In this document: piece after piece, positions 26,637 to 37,139 of the stretch
Numbering within the stretch: the first letter of the stretch is position 1
Layout of the letters: each line of letters opens with the position of its first letter
NCBI RefSeq assembly: GCF_900215535.1
Contig: NZ_OCND01000006.1
Location: 124,001-188,000 of the forward strand
Source of the DNA: Pseudoxanthomonas wuyuanensis
GTDB lineage: Bacteria > Pseudomonadota > Gammaproteobacteria > Xanthomonadales > Xanthomonadaceae
Reading direction: 5' to 3'
DNA length: 64,000 bases
The notes under the pieces: model-generated
The model's input: only the letters and a program-made list of their open reading frames with translations
Told to the model about the DNA's origin: nothing
The model's database searches: none
Made by a program: the position numbers and the translations under genes

Positions 26637-27728
26637 TCATGCGCCCTTCTCGAACACGCCAAAGAACACCATCACCGCGGTCACCGCTATCCAGGCAATG
26701 GCCAGCGGGATGAACACCTTCCAGCCCAGCCGCATGATCTGGTCGTAGCGGTAGCGCGGGAAGCTGGCGCGGAACCAGATGTAGGCGCTGGCGAAGAACA
26801 GCACCTTCAGCAGCAGCCACGGCCAGCCGCCAACCCAGATCCAGTCCACCCACGGCGAGATGTCGGCGCTGATCCAGCCCTGCAGCGGGCTCAGCCAGCC
26901 GCCGAGGAAGAACAGCGCCACCAGGAAGCTGATCAGGATCATGTTGGCGTATTCGGCCAGGAAGAACAGCGCGAACGCCGCGCCCGAATACTCCACCATG
27001 TGGCCGGCGACGATTTCCGACTCGCCTTCCACCACGTCGAACGGCGCGCGGTTGGTCTCGGCCACGCCGGACACCCAGTAGATGACGAACAGCGGGAACA
27101 GCGGCAGCCAGAACCACTCGAGGAAGCCGTTGTTGCCCGATTGCGCCATCACGATGTCGGTCAGGTTCATGCTGCCGGCGGCGATCAGCACGCCGACCAG
27201 CGCGAAACCCATCGCGATTTCGTAGCTGACCACCTGCGCGGCCGAGCGCATCGCGCCCAGGAACGCGTATTTGGAGTTGGAGGCCCAGCCGGCGATGATG
27301 ATGCCGTACACGCCCAGCGAGGTCATCGCCAGCAGGTACAGCAGGCCGGCGTTGGCATTGGACAGCACCAGCCTGGCGTCGAACGGCACCACCGCCCAGG
27401 CGGCGAATGCCGGCGCCAGCGTGATCAGCGGCGCAATCACATACATCGCCTTCTGCGCGCTGCTGGGCTGGATGATTTCCTTGAACAGCAGCTTGAACAC
27501 GTCGGCAAAGGCCTGGAAGATGCCCATGCCCACGTACATCGGCCCGTGGCGCACATGCATCCAGCCGATCAGCTTGCGTTCCCACACCACATAGAACGCC
27601 ACCGCGATGATCACCGGCATGGCGATGGTGAGGATCTTCAGCACGATCCACAGGGCTACGCCGATATCGCCCAGCCCGAAGAACCATTCGCGCAACGGGC
27701 CAACCGCGTTGATCAACAACTCATTCAT
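26637..27728 (-). CDS. nuoH: NADH-quinone oxidoreductase subunit H
   Basis: This 363-residue membrane subunit forms much of the quinone-binding cavity at the join with the peripheral arm. Conserved parts are [40 protein letters not shown] with the acidic residues of the entry channel, and [20 protein letters not shown]. Its ATG overlaps the nuoG stop by 4 bases. Confidence 0.97.
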   Translation of the reverse strand: MNELLINAVGPLREWFFGLGDIGVALWIVLKILTIAMPVIIAVAFYVVWERKLIGWMHVRHGPMYVGMGIFQAFADVFKLLFKEIIQPSSAQKAMYVIAPLITLAPAFAAWAVVPFDARLVLSNANAGLLYLLAMTSLGVYGIIIAGWASNSKYAFLGAMRSAAQVVSYEIAMGFALVGVLIAAGSMNLTDIVMAQSGNNGFLEWFWLPLFPLFVIYWVSGVAETNRAPFDVVEGESEIVAGHMVEYSGAAFALFFLAEYANMILISFLVALFFLGGWLSPLQGWISADISPWVDWIWVGGWPWLLLKVLFFASAYIWFRASFPRYRYDQIMRLGWKVFIPLAIAWIAVTAVMVFFGVFEKGA

Positions 27729-29971
27729 GCGCTCACCACCGTGACACGTCCGGCTCCCAGCGGCGAAGTCGCGCCGTGGCCGCTTTCAATCCAGGCCGTA
27801 CCCGCCGCGACGCGTGCGTCGACCGCCAGCGGCAACGCTGCCGTGCCGTCGGCGCTGCCGATTTTGGCAACCTTGCCTTCGGCCAGGCCCAGCGCCTGCG
27901 CATCGGCCGGATTCAGCACGATGCGCGCCGGCACGTTGAGCGGGTGCGCCTGCAGCGCGGCTGCGCGACGGACCACGCTGTCGGTGCGGTAGATGCCCGC
28001 GCTGACCGCAAGTTCAAGCCCATCGGCATGGCCTGCCGTCGGAGCCGGGCTGGCGGCACCGCGGTTGATACCCGTCGGCTGCCGGTTGGCGGCGAGCGCA
28101 CGCGCGCCGGCCAGGTCGGTGAAATCGAAGGCCGGCAGCTGCAGTTCGCCGCCCAGGGCGCGCAGCACCCGCCAGCCTTCACGGGCTTCGCCGGGAAGCT
28201 TGCCGCCCGGCTGCGTGCGCTGCTCGACACCATCCAGATTGGTCAGCGTGGCCTCCAGTTCCGGCAGCGCGCCAATCGGCAGGATCACGTCGGCGACATC
28301 GCGGGTCGACTGGCAGGCGAAATGGCTGAATGCGACGACCTTGGCCGCGTTCAACGCCTTCTGCACGGCGGCGCTGTCGGCAAAGTCCAGCCCCGGTTCG
28401 ATGCCATAGAGCACATAGGCGCTGCGCGGCTCGGCAAACATGCCGACCACGTCGCGCTTGCCGGGCAGCACGCCGGTGCGGGCAAGACCGAGCGCGTTGG
28501 CGCCCTGCGGAATGCGGCACAGCGAGGCACCGGTGGCGGCAGCGAAATCGGCGGCCGCCGCACGGATCTTGGCGGCGGCAGGATGGTTTTCGGCCAGCCC
28601 GCCAACGATGACCGCCGCGCGGGTCGCATTACTGGCGGCCTCGCGCAGCGCGGCATCGCCCAACGCGCCGGCCAGCTGCGACGGCGCCACGATGGTCTTG
28701 CCGGCGATATCGAAAGCGAAATCGAAATCGACCGGGTTGACCGCATGCACGCGCGCGCCGCGGCGGGTGGCCTTGCGGATGCGCTGATGCAGCAGCGGCA
28801 ACTCGTGGCGGATGTTGGTGCCGACCAGCACGATGACATCGGCCTGTTCGATTTCCGCCAGCGGCAGCGCGAACGGCTGCGCCACCGCGCCATCGGAGAA
28901 GTCGCGGTTGAAGATGCGATGGTCCAGGTTCTGCGAACCCAACCCGTCGGCCAGCGCTGCCAGCAGGCCGCCCTCCTCGTTGGAGGTGGCCGGATGCGCC
29001 AGTACGCCCAGTTCGTCGCCCGGGTGCGCACGCAGGATATCGGCGGCGGCGGCCAGGCCTTCGGCCCAGCTCACTTGCTGCCATCGACCGTCGATCTTGC
29101 GCAGCGGCCGGACCGCGCGGTCCTCGGCATGCAGCCCCTGGTGCGAATAACGATCGCGATCGGACAGCCAGCATTCGTTGACCGCCTCGTTGTCGCGCGG
29201 GACGGTACGCAGCACTTCGCCGCGGCGCACATGCAGGAACAGATTGGAACCCATGGCATCGTGGTAGCCGACGGATTCGCGCGCGATCAGCTCCCACGGA
29301 CGCGCGCGGAACTGGAACACCTTGTTGGTCAGCGCGCCGACCGGACAGACATCGATCACGTTGCCCGACAGCTCGGTGGTCAGCGGCTTGCCGTCATAGG
29401 TGCCGATCTGCAGGTTCTCGCCGCGGTACATGCCGCCCAGCTCGTAGGTACCGGCGATGTCGGCGGTGAAACGGATGCAACGCGTGCACTGGATGCAACG
29501 GGTCATCTCGGTGGCCACCAGCGGACCGATGTCCTCGTCCGGCACCACTCGCTTGCGTTCCTGGAAGCGGCTGACCGACCGGCCATAGCCCAGCGACAGA
29601 TCCTGCAGTTCGCATTCGCCGCCCTGATCGCAGATCGGGCAGTCCAGCGGATGGTTGATCAGCAGGAACTCCATCACGTTGCGCTGCGACTTCAACGCCT
29701 TCTCGCTGCGCGTGGCGATCTTCATGCCATCCATGACCGGCGTGGCGCAGGCCGGCGCCGGCTTGGGCATCTTTTCCACGTCGACCAGGCACATGCGGCA
29801 GTTGGCGGCGATGGCCAGCTTGTCGTGGTAGCAGAAGCGCGGGATAGGGATACCGGCCTTGTCGGCGGCCTGGATGATCATCGAGCCTTTCGGCACGACC
29901 AGCGACTGGCCATCGATTTCGATGGTCAGGTGATCCGGCGGGACGTTGGGGTTTACGGGCTGGGCGCTCAT
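27725..29971 (-). CDS. nuoG: NADH-quinone oxidoreductase subunit G
   Basis: This 748-residue peripheral-arm subunit holds the N-terminal 2Fe-2S and 4Fe-4S clusters. Cysteine motifs visible: [18 protein letters not shown] (about 39-56), [18 protein letters not shown] with the HxxxCxxC-type N5 site, and [11 protein letters not shown] molybdopterin-oxidoreductase-like body follows, with no cofactor signature. The SD GGGAG lies 7 bases before the ATG and directly abuts the heptamer array in the nuoF/nuoG spacer. Confidence 0.96.
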   Translation of the reverse strand: MSAQPVNPNVPPDHLTIEIDGQSLVVPKGSMIIQAADKAGIPIPRFCYHDKLAIAANCRMCLVDVEKMPKPAPACATPVMDGMKIATRSEKALKSQRNVMEFLLINHPLDCPICDQGGECELQDLSLGYGRSVSRFQERKRVVPDEDIGPLVATEMTRCIQCTRCIRFTADIAGTYELGGMYRGENLQIGTYDGKPLTTELSGNVIDVCPVGALTNKVFQFRARPWELIARESVGYHDAMGSNLFLHVRRGEVLRTVPRDNEAVNECWLSDRDRYSHQGLHAEDRAVRPLRKIDGRWQQVSWAEGLAAAADILRAHPGDELGVLAHPATSNEEGGLLAALADGLGSQNLDHRIFNRDFSDGAVAQPFALPLAEIEQADVIVLVGTNIRHELPLLHQRIRKATRRGARVHAVNPVDFDFAFDIAGKTIVAPSQLAGALGDAALREAASNATRAAVIVGGLAENHPAAAKIRAAAADFAAATGASLCRIPQGANALGLARTGVLPGKRDVVGMFAEPRSAYVLYGIEPGLDFADSAAVQKALNAAKVVAFSHFACQSTRDVADVILPIGALPELEATLTNLDGVEQRTQPGGKLPGEAREGWRVLRALGGELQLPAFDFTDLAGARALAANRQPTGINRGAASPAPTAGHADGLELAVSAGIYRTDSVVRRAAALQAHPLNVPARIVLNPADAQALGLAEGKVAKIGSADGTAALPLAVDARVAAGTAWIESGHGATSPLGAGRVTVVSA

Positions 29972-29983
29972 GCGATGGCTCCC

Positions 29984-30136
29984 GGGACCGGGGACCGGGG
30001 ACCGGGGACCGGCTGAACACCCCCGTTGATCCCTGACGCGACCGCCAAACGTCCCGATGTTTCAGATTCTTTTGTCACTGTCTTGGGCAGGAAACCAAAA
30101 GCTCTTCCCGGTCCCTGGTCCCTGGTCCCCGGTCCC
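29984..30136. repeat. Heptamer array with inverted arms in the nuoF-nuoG spacer
   Basis: Four perfect copies of GGGACCG occupy 29984-30011. Four copies of YGGTCCC, their inverse, occupy 30109-30136. About 97 bases separate the arms. The structure fills most of the 181-base spacer, the largest in the nuo operon apart from nuoE/nuoD, and would fold as a long stem with a large loop in the transcript. Confidence 0.9.
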
Positions 30137-30152
30137 GATCGATGGAGAGTAC

Positions 30153-31496
30153 TCATGCCGCCACTCCCAGCTTCTCATCGACAATGGATCGCCCATTGAC
30201 GATGTAATACTCGAACTCGTGCCAGAAGTGGCGCAGCATGCCCTGCACCGGCCAGGCGGCGGCTTCGCCGAAGGCGCAGATGGTGTGGCCCTCGATCTGG
30301 CCGGCGGCGGCTTTGAGCGTCTGCAGGTCTTCCAGCGTCGCCTTGCCTTCCACCACGCGGGTGATCATGCGGTACATCCAGCCGGTGCCTTCGCGGCACG
30401 GCGTGCACTGGCCGCAGCTCTCCTTGAAGTAGAAGCGCGCGATGCGCTGGCAGGCGCGCACCATGCAGGTGGTTTCGTCCATCACGATGACCGCGCCCGA
30501 ACCCAGGCCGGAACCGGCCTTCTGGATGCTGTCGTAGTCCATGGTCAGGCCCATCATGGTTTCGCCCGGCAGTACCGGCATCGACGAACCGCCCGGAATC
30601 ACCGCCTTGATCTTGTGGCCGTTGCGGATGCCCCCGGCCATTTCCAGCAGTTCGGCGAACGGCGTGCCCAGGCGGATTTCATAGTTGCCGGGCTTGGCGA
30701 CGTGGCCGGACACCGAGAAGATCTTCGGGCCGCCGTTGTTGGGCTTGCCCAGGTTGAGGAACCACTCGGCGCCGTTGCGGATGATCGCCGGCACCGAGGC
30801 ATAGGTCTCGGTGTTGTTGATGGTGGTGGGCTTGCCGTACAGGCCGAAGTTGGCCGGGAACGGCGGCTTGAAGCGCGGCTGGCCCTTCTTGCCTTCCAGC
30901 GATTCCATCAGCGCGGTTTCTTCGCCGCAGATGTAGGCGCCCGCGCCCAGCGCGTTGTAGATGTCGATGTCGATGCCCGAACCGAGCACGTTCTTGCCCA
31001 GCCAGCCATGCTTGTAGGCTTCGGCGGTGGCCTCTTCCAGGTGTTCGAACGGTTCGTGGTGGAACTCGCCGCGCAGGTAGTTGTAGGCCACGCTGGAACC
31101 GGTGGCATAGCAGGCGATGGCCATGCCCTCGATCACCGCATGCGGGTTGAAGCGCAGGATGTCGCGGTCCTTGGCCGTACCCGGCTCGGATTCGTCCGAA
31201 TTGCAGAGGATGTACTTCTGCATGTCGCCCTTGGGCATGAAGCTCCACTTCAGGCCGGTGGGAAAGCCTGCGCCGCCGCGGCCGCGCAGGCCGGACTGCT
31301 TGACCATCTCGACCACATCAGCCGGCGGCATCTTCTCTTCGATGATCCGGCGCAGCGCGCTGTAGCCGCCGGTCTTCAGGTAGTTCTCGTACGACCACGG
31401 CTTGTCGAAATGCAGCGTGGTGTAGACGACCTGGTGCTCCTTGGGAGCCGGGCCGACCGGGCCGTAGCCTTCGGACGGATGGGAATGATGTGCCAT
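30153..31496 (-). CDS. nuoF: NADH-quinone oxidoreductase subunit F
   Basis: This 447-residue subunit oxidises NADH. Visible are the FMN/NADH glycine-rich stretch [18 protein letters not shown], the second nucleotide-binding part [18 protein letters not shown], and the N3 4Fe-4S motif [12 protein letters not shown] with a distal Cys in [14 protein letters not shown]. It starts 4 bases after the nuoE stop and is followed by the repeat-filled spacer before nuoG. Confidence 0.97.
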   Translation of the reverse strand: MAHHSHPSEGYGPVGPAPKEHQVVYTTLHFDKPWSYENYLKTGGYSALRRIIEEKMPPADVVEMVKQSGLRGRGGAGFPTGLKWSFMPKGDMQKYILCNSDESEPGTAKDRDILRFNPHAVIEGMAIACYATGSSVAYNYLRGEFHHEPFEHLEEATAEAYKHGWLGKNVLGSGIDIDIYNALGAGAYICGEETALMESLEGKKGQPRFKPPFPANFGLYGKPTTINNTETYASVPAIIRNGAEWFLNLGKPNNGGPKIFSVSGHVAKPGNYEIRLGTPFAELLEMAGGIRNGHKIKAVIPGGSSMPVLPGETMMGLTMDYDSIQKAGSGLGSGAVIVMDETTCMVRACQRIARFYFKESCGQCTPCREGTGWMYRMITRVVEGKATLEDLQTLKAAAGQIEGHTICAFGEAAAWPVQGMLRHFWHEFEYYIVNGRSIVDEKLGVAA

Positions 31497-31500
31497 GTGC

Positions 31501-32028
31501 TTACTCCAGCCCGTCCAGCAGCTCGTCCACCTTCGCAGGCGTGAGCTTCTCGTGGTAGTGGCCGTTGATGACGACCACCGGCGCGCCGCAGCAGGCCGCC
31601 ACGCATTCTTCTTCGCGCTTCAGGTAGACGCGGCCGTCGGCGGTGGACTGGCCCAGCTTGCAGCCGAGCTTCTTCTCGGCGTGGGCGACCAGATCCTCGG
31701 CGCCGTTGAGCCAGCAGCTGATGTTGGTGCAGAAGGCCACATTGTTGCGGCCGACCTTCTCGGTCTCGAACATCGAATAGAAGCTGGCGACCTCGTACGC
31801 CCATACCGGCGGCAGGTCCAGGTACTTGGCCACGGCGGCGATCAGCTCATCGCTGAGCCAGCCGTTGTTCTGTTCCTGCGCGGCATGCAGGCCCTGCAGC
31901 ACCGCCGAACGCTTGCGGTCCGGCGGGAACTTGCCCAGCCAGTGGTCGATATGCGCGCGCGTCTTGTCGCTCAACGCCACCAGCGGATCGACGTGCTGCG
32001 CTTTTTCGAAGTTTCCTGTGGCTTTCAT
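31501..32028 (-). CDS. nuoE: NADH-quinone oxidoreductase subunit E
   Basis: This 175-residue thioredoxin-like subunit carries the off-path 2Fe-2S cluster N1a, with ligands in CTNISC and [28 protein letters not shown] is the family helical start. The ATG at 32028 ([15 protein letters not shown]) was chosen: an upstream in-frame extension is just the translated spacer repeat. A GGAG site lies about 9 bases before this ATG. It is coupled to nuoF. Confidence 0.95.
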   Translation of the reverse strand: MKATGNFEKAQHVDPLVALSDKTRAHIDHWLGKFPPDRKRSAVLQGLHAAQEQNNGWLSDELIAAVAKYLDLPPVWAYEVASFYSMFETEKVGRNNVAFCTNISCWLNGAEDLVAHAEKKLGCKLGQSTADGRVYLKREEECVAACCGAPVVVINGHYHEKLTPAKVDELLDGLE

Positions 32029-32040
32029 GCGTGGAACTCC

Positions 32041-32181
32041 GGGACTCGGGACTGGGGACTGGGGACTCGCAGGAGCCCGCGTCCGCCAGCGTCCGAACCA
32101 TGAGAAAGAACAACCGCGTTTACAGAAAAGGACACCGCAGACCAGCCTTCGCCGAGTCCCGAGTCCCGAGTCCCGAGTCCT
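32041..32181. repeat. Heptamer array with inverted arms in the nuoD-nuoE spacer
   Basis: Four heptamers GGGACTC/GGGACTG lie at 32041-32068. Four inverse heptamers GAGTCCC (the last GAGTCCT) lie at 32154-32181, with about 85 bases between arms. The plan is the same as in the nuoF-nuoG spacer but the heptamer differs by one or two bases, so each array has its own consensus. Confidence 0.9.
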
Positions 32182-32188
32182 GGCGCGC

Positions 32189-33475
32189 TCACCGATCCAC
32201 CTCGCCAAATACCAAGTCGTAAGTACCGATCATCGCAACCACGTCGGCAAGCATATGGCCCTGCACGATGGCGTCCATCGAGGACAGGTGCGCGAACCCG
32301 GGCGCGCGCAGATGCACGCGGAACGGCTTGTTGGCGCCGTCGGACACCAGATAGCAGCCGAATTCGCCCTTGGGCGCCTCGACTGCGGCGTAGGTTTCGC
32401 CGGCCGGCACGCAATAGCCTTCGCTGAACAGCTTGAAGTGATGGATCAGCGCTTCCATGTCGTCCTTCATCTCCTCGCGGGACGGCGGAGCGACCTTGTA
32501 GTTCTGCACCATCACCGGGCCAGGATTGGCCTTCAGCCACCGCACGCACTGCTGGATGATGCGGTTGGACTGGCGCATCTCGGCCACGCGGACCAGGTAG
32601 CGGTCGTAGCAATCGCCATTGGTGCCGACCGGGATGTCGAATTCGACCGTGTCGTACTTGGCGTAGGGCTGCTTCTTGCGCAGATCCCAGGCGATGCCCG
32701 AACCGCGCAGCATCGCGCCGGTCATGCCCCAGGCGCGCGCCTGCTCAGGCGTCACCACGCCGATGCCGACGGTGCGCTGCTTCCAGATGCGGTTGTCGGT
32801 CAGCAGCGTCTCGTATTCGTCGACGCGCTTGGGGAATTCGTTGGTGAAGTCTTCCAGAAAATCCAGCAGCGAGCCTTCGCGCGCGGCATTGAACAGTTTC
32901 AGCGCCTTGCCCTTGCGCCAGGGCGATTCCTTGTACTTGGGCATGCGATCCGGCAGGTCGCGGTAAACCCCGCCCGGACGGTAGTAGGTGGCGTGCATGC
33001 GCGCGCCGCTGACCGCCTCGTAGCAGTCCATCAATTCTTCGCGTTCGCGGAAGGCGTACAGCATCACCGCCATCGCGCCCAGGTCCAGCGCGTTGGAGCC
33101 GATCCACATCAGGTGGTTCAGGATGCGGGTGATCTCGTCGAACATCGTGCGGATGTACTGCGCGCGCTCGGGCGCTTCGATCCCCATCAGGGTTTCGATG
33201 GCGCGCACGTAGGCATGCTCGTTGCACATCATCGACACGTAGTCCAGCCGGTCCATGTAGCCGATCGACTGGTTGAACGGCTTGGATTCGGCGAGTTTCT
33301 CGGTGCCGCGGTGCAGCAGGCCGACATGCGGGTCGGCACGGACCACGGTTTCGCCGTCCATTTCCAGGATCAGGCGCAGCACGCCGTGCGCGGCCGGATG
33401 CTGCGGGCCGAAGTTCAGCGTGTAGTTGCGGATTTCCGGGCGGACTGCGGCGGGATTGGAAGCTTGCGTGCTCAT
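32189..33475 (-). CDS. nuoD: NADH-quinone oxidoreductase subunit D
   Basis: This 428-residue, 49-kDa-type subunit lines the quinone site opposite NuoB. Family motifs: [20 protein letters not shown] with the quinone-binding His, [20 protein letters not shown], and the C-terminal LVFGEVDR. It is homologous to the large subunit of NiFe hydrogenases but lacks the metal-binding cysteines. Its ATG overlaps the nuoC stop as ATGA. Confidence 0.97.
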   Translation of the reverse strand: MSTQASNPAAVRPEIRNYTLNFGPQHPAAHGVLRLILEMDGETVVRADPHVGLLHRGTEKLAESKPFNQSIGYMDRLDYVSMMCNEHAYVRAIETLMGIEAPERAQYIRTMFDEITRILNHLMWIGSNALDLGAMAVMLYAFREREELMDCYEAVSGARMHATYYRPGGVYRDLPDRMPKYKESPWRKGKALKLFNAAREGSLLDFLEDFTNEFPKRVDEYETLLTDNRIWKQRTVGIGVVTPEQARAWGMTGAMLRGSGIAWDLRKKQPYAKYDTVEFDIPVGTNGDCYDRYLVRVAEMRQSNRIIQQCVRWLKANPGPVMVQNYKVAPPSREEMKDDMEALIHHFKLFSEGYCVPAGETYAAVEAPKGEFGCYLVSDGANKPFRVHLRAPGFAHLSSMDAIVQGHMLADVVAMIGTYDLVFGEVDR

Positions 33476-34203
33476 GACTTGTTGCCCTCGCGCGCGGCCT
33501 GCTCGCCGGCGGCGGTCTGGTAGCGCGCATCGTCGCGGATCACGCGCGGCACGCCGACCCGCGGTTCGACCGAGGTCACCGGCTCGTAGATCACGCGCTT
33601 CTTCTCGTCGTCGTAGCGCACTTCGACGTTGCCGATCAGCGGGAAATCCTTGCGGAACGGATGGCCCACGAATCCATAGTCGGTCAGGATGCGGCGCAGG
33701 TCCGGATGCCCTTCGAAGATGATGCCGAAAAGGTCGTAGGTTTCACGCTCGAACCAGTTGGCGCCGGCCCAGATATCGGTGACCGAGGCCACGACCGGCA
33801 GGTCGTCGTTGGGCGCGTAGCAACGCACGCGCAGGCGGCGATTGTGCTGGAAGGAAAGCAGGTGCAGCACGACCGCGAAACGGCGCTCCGGGCCGGCTTC
33901 GCCCTGCGGGCGCTGTTCCCAGTTGAACCGTCCGGGACCGAACCCCTCCACGCCGCGGCTGAAACCCTCCGAGGAAACGTCGGAGGTGTCCCATTCGTCG
34001 CTGCCGTAGCCCAGGTAGTCCACGCCGCAAACGTCGATGGCCTGTTCGAAACCGAATTCGTCGCGCAACGCCAGGCACACCGCGTGCCAGGACGGCGACG
34101 GCACTTCCAGCGTGATCTCGCCACGCGGCTCGGCAACGGTGACCAGCGCGTCCGCGAATCGCGCGCGCAACCGGTCGGTGAGATTTAAAGCTTGCTCGGC
34201 CAT
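33472..34203 (-). CDS. nuoC: NADH-quinone oxidoreductase subunit C
   Basis: This 243-residue, 30-kDa-type subunit of the peripheral arm has the signature region [20 protein letters not shown] with the following [18 protein letters not shown]. NuoC and NuoD are separate proteins here, not fused as in E. coli. Compared with short homologues it carries an insertion rich in Gly/Ser/Arg (about 65-105, [20 protein letters not shown]). Confidence 0.96.
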   Translation of the reverse strand: MAEQALNLTDRLRARFADALVTVAEPRGEITLEVPSPSWHAVCLALRDEFGFEQAIDVCGVDYLGYGSDEWDTSDVSSEGFSRGVEGFGPGRFNWEQRPQGEAGPERRFAVVLHLLSFQHNRRLRVRCYAPNDDLPVVASVTDIWAGANWFERETYDLFGIIFEGHPDLRRILTDYGFVGHPFRKDFPLIGNVEVRYDDEKKRVIYEPVTSVEPRVGVPRVIRDDARYQTAAGEQAAREGNKS

Positions 34204-34257
34204 GGGGCGTGGCGTGCTCTGGGTAAGGGGACGGATTTCGGGGAAGCCGGGGAAGAG

Positions 34258-34812
34258 TCAGCGCGCGATGGTCTGCGTGCGCCAGATCTTCTTCTGCAAC
34301 TGCAGGATGCCGTAGACCAGCGCCTCGGCCGTCGGCGGGCAACCGGGCACGTACACGTCCACCGGCACGATGCGGTCGCAGCCGCGCACCACGGAGTACG
34401 AGTAGTGGTAGTAGCCGCCGCCGTTGGCGCAGCTGCCCATCGAGATCACCCACTTCGGGTCGGGCATCTGGTCATAGACCTTGCGCAGCGCCGGGGCCAT
34501 CTTGTTGACCAGGGTGCCGGCCACGATCATCACGTCGGACTGGCGCGGCGACGGGCGGAACACCACGCCATAGCGGTCCAGGTCCAGCCGCGAGGTGCCG
34601 GCGTGCATCATTTCCACCGCGCAGCAGGCCAGGCCGAAGGTCATCGGCCACATCGAGCCGGTGCGCGCCCAGTTCATCAGCGCATCGACGCTGGTGGTCA
34701 CGTAGCCTTTTTCCAGCAGCGGATTGTCGCCTTCCGGGCGCAGGATGTCGTCCACCCGCCCTTCCGGGATCGGGTTGGTCATCAGGCGGTCGATGGTTTG
34801 GATCACTCCCAT
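34258..34812 (-). CDS. nuoB: NADH-quinone oxidoreductase subunit B
   Basis: This 184-residue subunit carries cluster N2, the last in the chain before quinone. The tandem cysteines are in [14 protein letters not shown], with the others in [14 protein letters not shown] and [11 protein letters not shown]. The ATG at 34812 ([14 protein letters not shown]) was chosen on family length; it overlaps the end of nuoA by 10 bases. Confidence 0.97.
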   Translation of the reverse strand: MGVIQTIDRLMTNPIPEGRVDDILRPEGDNPLLEKGYVTTSVDALMNWARTGSMWPMTFGLACCAVEMMHAGTSRLDLDRYGVVFRPSPRQSDVMIVAGTLVNKMAPALRKVYDQMPDPKWVISMGSCANGGGYYHYSYSVVRGCDRIVPVDVYVPGCPPTAEALVYGILQLQKKIWRTQTIAR

Positions 34813-35159
34813 TCGAGCGCTCCCTTCTTCCAGACGTAAATGAAACCGAGGAACAGCATGCCGACGAACAGGCCCATCGTGACCAGTGCGCGCGCGCCGA
34901 GTTCCTGGAAGACCAGGGTCCACGGGACGATGAAGATGATTTCCAGGTCGAACACGATGAACTGGATGGCGATCAGGTAGTAGCGCACGTCGAACTTCAT
35001 GCGCGCGTCTTCGAACGGTTCGAAGCCGCATTCGTAAGGCGAGAGTTTCTGCGCGTCAGGGCGGCGCGGGCCGAGGAATCGACCGACCACCATCAGCGCA
35101 ATGCCGATGCCGGTAGCGACGATCAAGAACAACAGGGTCGGCAGATAATTGGCCAGCAC
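34803..35159 (-). CDS. nuoA: NADH-quinone oxidoreductase subunit A
   Basis: This 118-residue, three-helix membrane subunit has the conserved loop [23 protein letters not shown], split here between residues about 38 and 60, that touches the quinone site. The start codon at 35159 is GTG ([12 protein letters not shown]), preceded by a purine-rich AAGAGAAGAGAA stretch. It is the first gene of the nuo operon. Confidence 0.95.
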   Translation of the reverse strand: MLANYLPTLLFLIVATGIGIALMVVGRFLGPRRPDAQKLSPYECGFEPFEDARMKFDVRYYLIAIQFIVFDLEIIFIVPWTLVFQELGARALVTMGLFVGMLFLGFIYVWKKGALEWE

Positions 35160-35200
35160 TCGCGATTCTCTTCTCTTGTCCTAACCCGCCCGCCGCAAAG

Positions 35201-35230
35201 TTTACACGCTGTCGCGCATCCACCTTGCAA
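35201..35230 (-). promoter_or_regulatory. Proximal promoter candidate for the nuo operon
   Basis: On the minus strand TTGCAA (35225-35230) and TGTAAA (35201-35206) are 18 bases apart. The expected start lies about 35 bases before the nuoA GTG. The match to the sigma-70 consensus is moderate. Confidence 0.45.
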
Positions 35231-35422
35231 AAGGCTCGCATTTCGCCATGGAAGCCGCGATGCCGGCGGCCTTGCGCGGGTGCGCTGGAAACCATCCCGT
35301 GCCTGCAGCGGCAGGCCAACCGACGGCTTCCCTCTGAATCCGAAGCCCGGCGTTGGCGGCAGCGGAAACGTTCCGTTGCCGCCCTTCCGCAACACGTACC
35401 GGGCCGGCAACGAATCGGCGGA

Positions 35423-35452
35423 ATTGTAACGGTTAGTGAACTGACTAGTAAA
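35423..35452 (-). promoter_or_regulatory. Distal promoter candidate for the nuo operon
   Basis: On the minus strand TTTACT (35447-35452) and TACAAT (35423-35428) are 18 bases apart, giving a leader of about 255 bases before nuoA. The -10 box is good and the -35 box weak. The remaining leader between here and 35230 is GC-rich and shows no gene. Confidence 0.42.
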
Positions 35453-35521
35453 CGTTCCACGCGCCCGCAACGCGCCGCGCCACCCCACAACCTCGGCGCC
35501 AGAACGCTGCCGACAGGAACG

Positions 35522-35549
35522 GCAAAGCCCGCACTGCGGCGGGCTTTGC
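35522..35549 (-). terminator. Terminator-like hairpin after tRNA-Leu
   Basis: A perfect 11-bp stem GCAAAGCCCGC/GCGGGCTTTGC with a 6-base loop lies about 60 bases past the tRNA-Leu gene on the minus strand. It has built-in AAAG...CTTT at its base but no long T tract. It should separate the tpiA-secG-tRNA unit from the nuo operon. Confidence 0.6.
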
Positions 35550-35611
35550 TGTCTGGCTCTGCGGGCTCGGCCTGGTCGCTGCGAACGGCGACTGCGAAAC
35601 CCGCGCTGGAT

Positions 35612-35696
35612 TGGTGCCCAAGAGGGGACTCGAACCCCTACGACTTTCGCCGCTACCACCTCAAGGTAGTGCGTCTACCAATTCCGCCACCTGGGC
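35612..35696 (-). tRNA. tRNA-Leu (GAG)
   Basis: The minus strand gives an 85-base tRNA with a long variable arm, CCA end encoded, and stem CTACC/GGTAG around the loop TTGAGGT, so the anticodon is GAG. GCCCAGGTGGCGGAATTGG is the typical start of bacterial tRNA-Leu. It follows secG, as in many gammaproteobacteria. Confidence 0.95.
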
Positions 35697-35748
35697 ATTG
35701 TCAGTTCCGCAGCCGGCCTGGCCGCTGCGGGGAGCTATTGTAGCCGGC

Positions 35749-36219
35749 TCAGCCGCCCTGCGGCGGCGCAGCCGGCTGTTCGGCCGGGGTTGCAGACGGC
35801 GGCTGCGCCGTGTCCAGCTCCACCGGCGGAGTCGCGGCGGGCGCGGCCGGAACCGTCGAGGTATCGCCAGCCGGCGCCTGGACCGGGGCGCTGGGAACCG
35901 TGCTCGACGGCAGTTCGCCGGCAGCCGGGGCCGGCGCGGCCGGCAACTGCGACATCACGCCCAGGTTCTGCTGCTGCGCCGGGCGCGCGTTATGGGTCGC
36001 CTGCCAGGCCATGAACAGGCTGATGCCGAAAAACACGACCGCCAGCCACTTGGTGCTCTTGGACAGGAAGTTGGATGCGCCGCGCGAACCGAACACGGTG
36101 CCGGACGCACCGGCGCCAAAGCCGGAACCGGCGGCGGCACCCGAGCCGCGCTGCATCAGCACCATCGCAATGATCGCGATGGCGACCAGTACGTAGACCA
36201 CGTTGAGGATCAACATCAT
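35749..36219 (-). CDS. secG: Preprotein translocase subunit SecG
   Basis: This 156-residue accessory subunit of the SecYEG channel has the two membrane helices expected (LILNVVYVLVAIAIIAMVLMQ begins at residue 3; WLAVVFFGISLFMAWQ near 58-73) with the RGSGAAAGSGFGAGASGTVFG loop between them. A long Pro/Ala/Thr-rich tail of about 75 residues follows, absent from the 110-residue E. coli protein and probably disordered on the periplasmic side. It lies between tpiA and tRNA-Leu, the usual place. Confidence 0.94.
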   Translation of the reverse strand: MMLILNVVYVLVAIAIIAMVLMQRGSGAAAGSGFGAGASGTVFGSRGASNFLSKSTKWLAVVFFGISLFMAWQATHNARPAQQQNLGVMSQLPAAPAPAAGELPSSTVPSAPVQAPAGDTSTVPAAPAATPPVELDTAQPPSATPAEQPAAPPQGG

Positions 36220-36277
36220 TTCGAATTCGTCTCAATCGGTTGCGGAACCTGCCGCCATGGCCGGTTCCGGTGAAGCT

Positions 36278-37036
36278 TCAGCTTCGTTTCGCCGCCGCTT
36301 GCGCGATGGCGAGGAAATCACGGGCAACCAGCGACGCGCCGCCCACCAGCCCTCCATCGACATCCGGCTGCGCGAACAGTTCCGTGGCGTTGTCGGGCTT
36401 CACGCTGCCGCCGTACAGGATGGGCAACGAATCGGCAATTCTAGCATCGTGTGCGGCGACTTCGCCACGGATGAACGCGTGCACGGCCTGGGCCTGCTCC
36501 GGGCTGGCGGTGCGGCCGGTGCCGATGGCCCAGACCGGCTCGTAGGCGATGACGGCGTTCTCGAAGGCTTGCGGGCCGGCCGCTTCGAACACCGCCTGCA
36601 GTTGCCGTTCGATGCGGGCTTCGGTCTGGCCGGCCTCGCGCTGCTCCAGCGTCTCACCCACGCAGAGAATCGGCACCAGTCCGGCGTTGCGGGCGACGGC
36701 GAACTTGCAGGCCACCGTCTGGCTGCTTTCGTTGTGGTACTGGCGGCGTTCGGAATGCCCGACCAGCCCGTAGCGCGCGCCGACATCCAGCAGCATCGAC
36801 GCCGACACCTCGCCGGTATAGGCGCCCTTTTCGTTGCAGCTGACGTCCTGGGAACCGAAGCCGATGCCGCGCGGCGCGTAGTCCTCGATCAGCTCGCCCA
36901 GGTACGGCAACGGCGGCAGGATCAGCACGTCCACGTTGTCCAGCGGCAAGCCGGCGGCGATTTCGTCCATCAGCGCGTAGGCGAACCGGCGGTCTCCATG
37001 CAGCTTCCAGTTCCCGGCAACGATTTTTCGGCGCAT
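36278..37036 (-). CDS. tpiA: Triosephosphate isomerase
   Basis: This 252-residue glycolytic enzyme interconverts dihydroxyacetone phosphate and glyceraldehyde 3-phosphate. Catalytic residues are in GNWKLHG (Lys), GLVGHSERR (His) and AYEPVWAIGTGRTASP (Glu). The phosphate loop ILYGGSVKPDN is near the end. The ATG at 37036 (MRRKIVAGNWK) fits the family start; a longer open frame upstream does not. Confidence 0.97.
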   Translation of the reverse strand: MRRKIVAGNWKLHGDRRFAYALMDEIAAGLPLDNVDVLILPPLPYLGELIEDYAPRGIGFGSQDVSCNEKGAYTGEVSASMLLDVGARYGLVGHSERRQYHNESSQTVACKFAVARNAGLVPILCVGETLEQREAGQTEARIERQLQAVFEAAGPQAFENAVIAYEPVWAIGTGRTASPEQAQAVHAFIRGEVAAHDARIADSLPILYGGSVKPDNATELFAQPDVDGGLVGGASLVARDFLAIAQAAAKRS

Positions 37037-37139
37037 AAGACCAATTCCTGTCCAGTTGGGCGCGCAAGGATACCCTCCCGGCCAGCGGGTGACGAGCCGT
37101 GGCGGCAAATGCCAGCGGCTGCATCGCGGATGAGCGCGC

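Noticed and set aside
29984-32181. Heptamer arrays considered as CRISPR
   Set aside because: Units are 7 bases in direct tandem with no spacers, and no cas genes are present.
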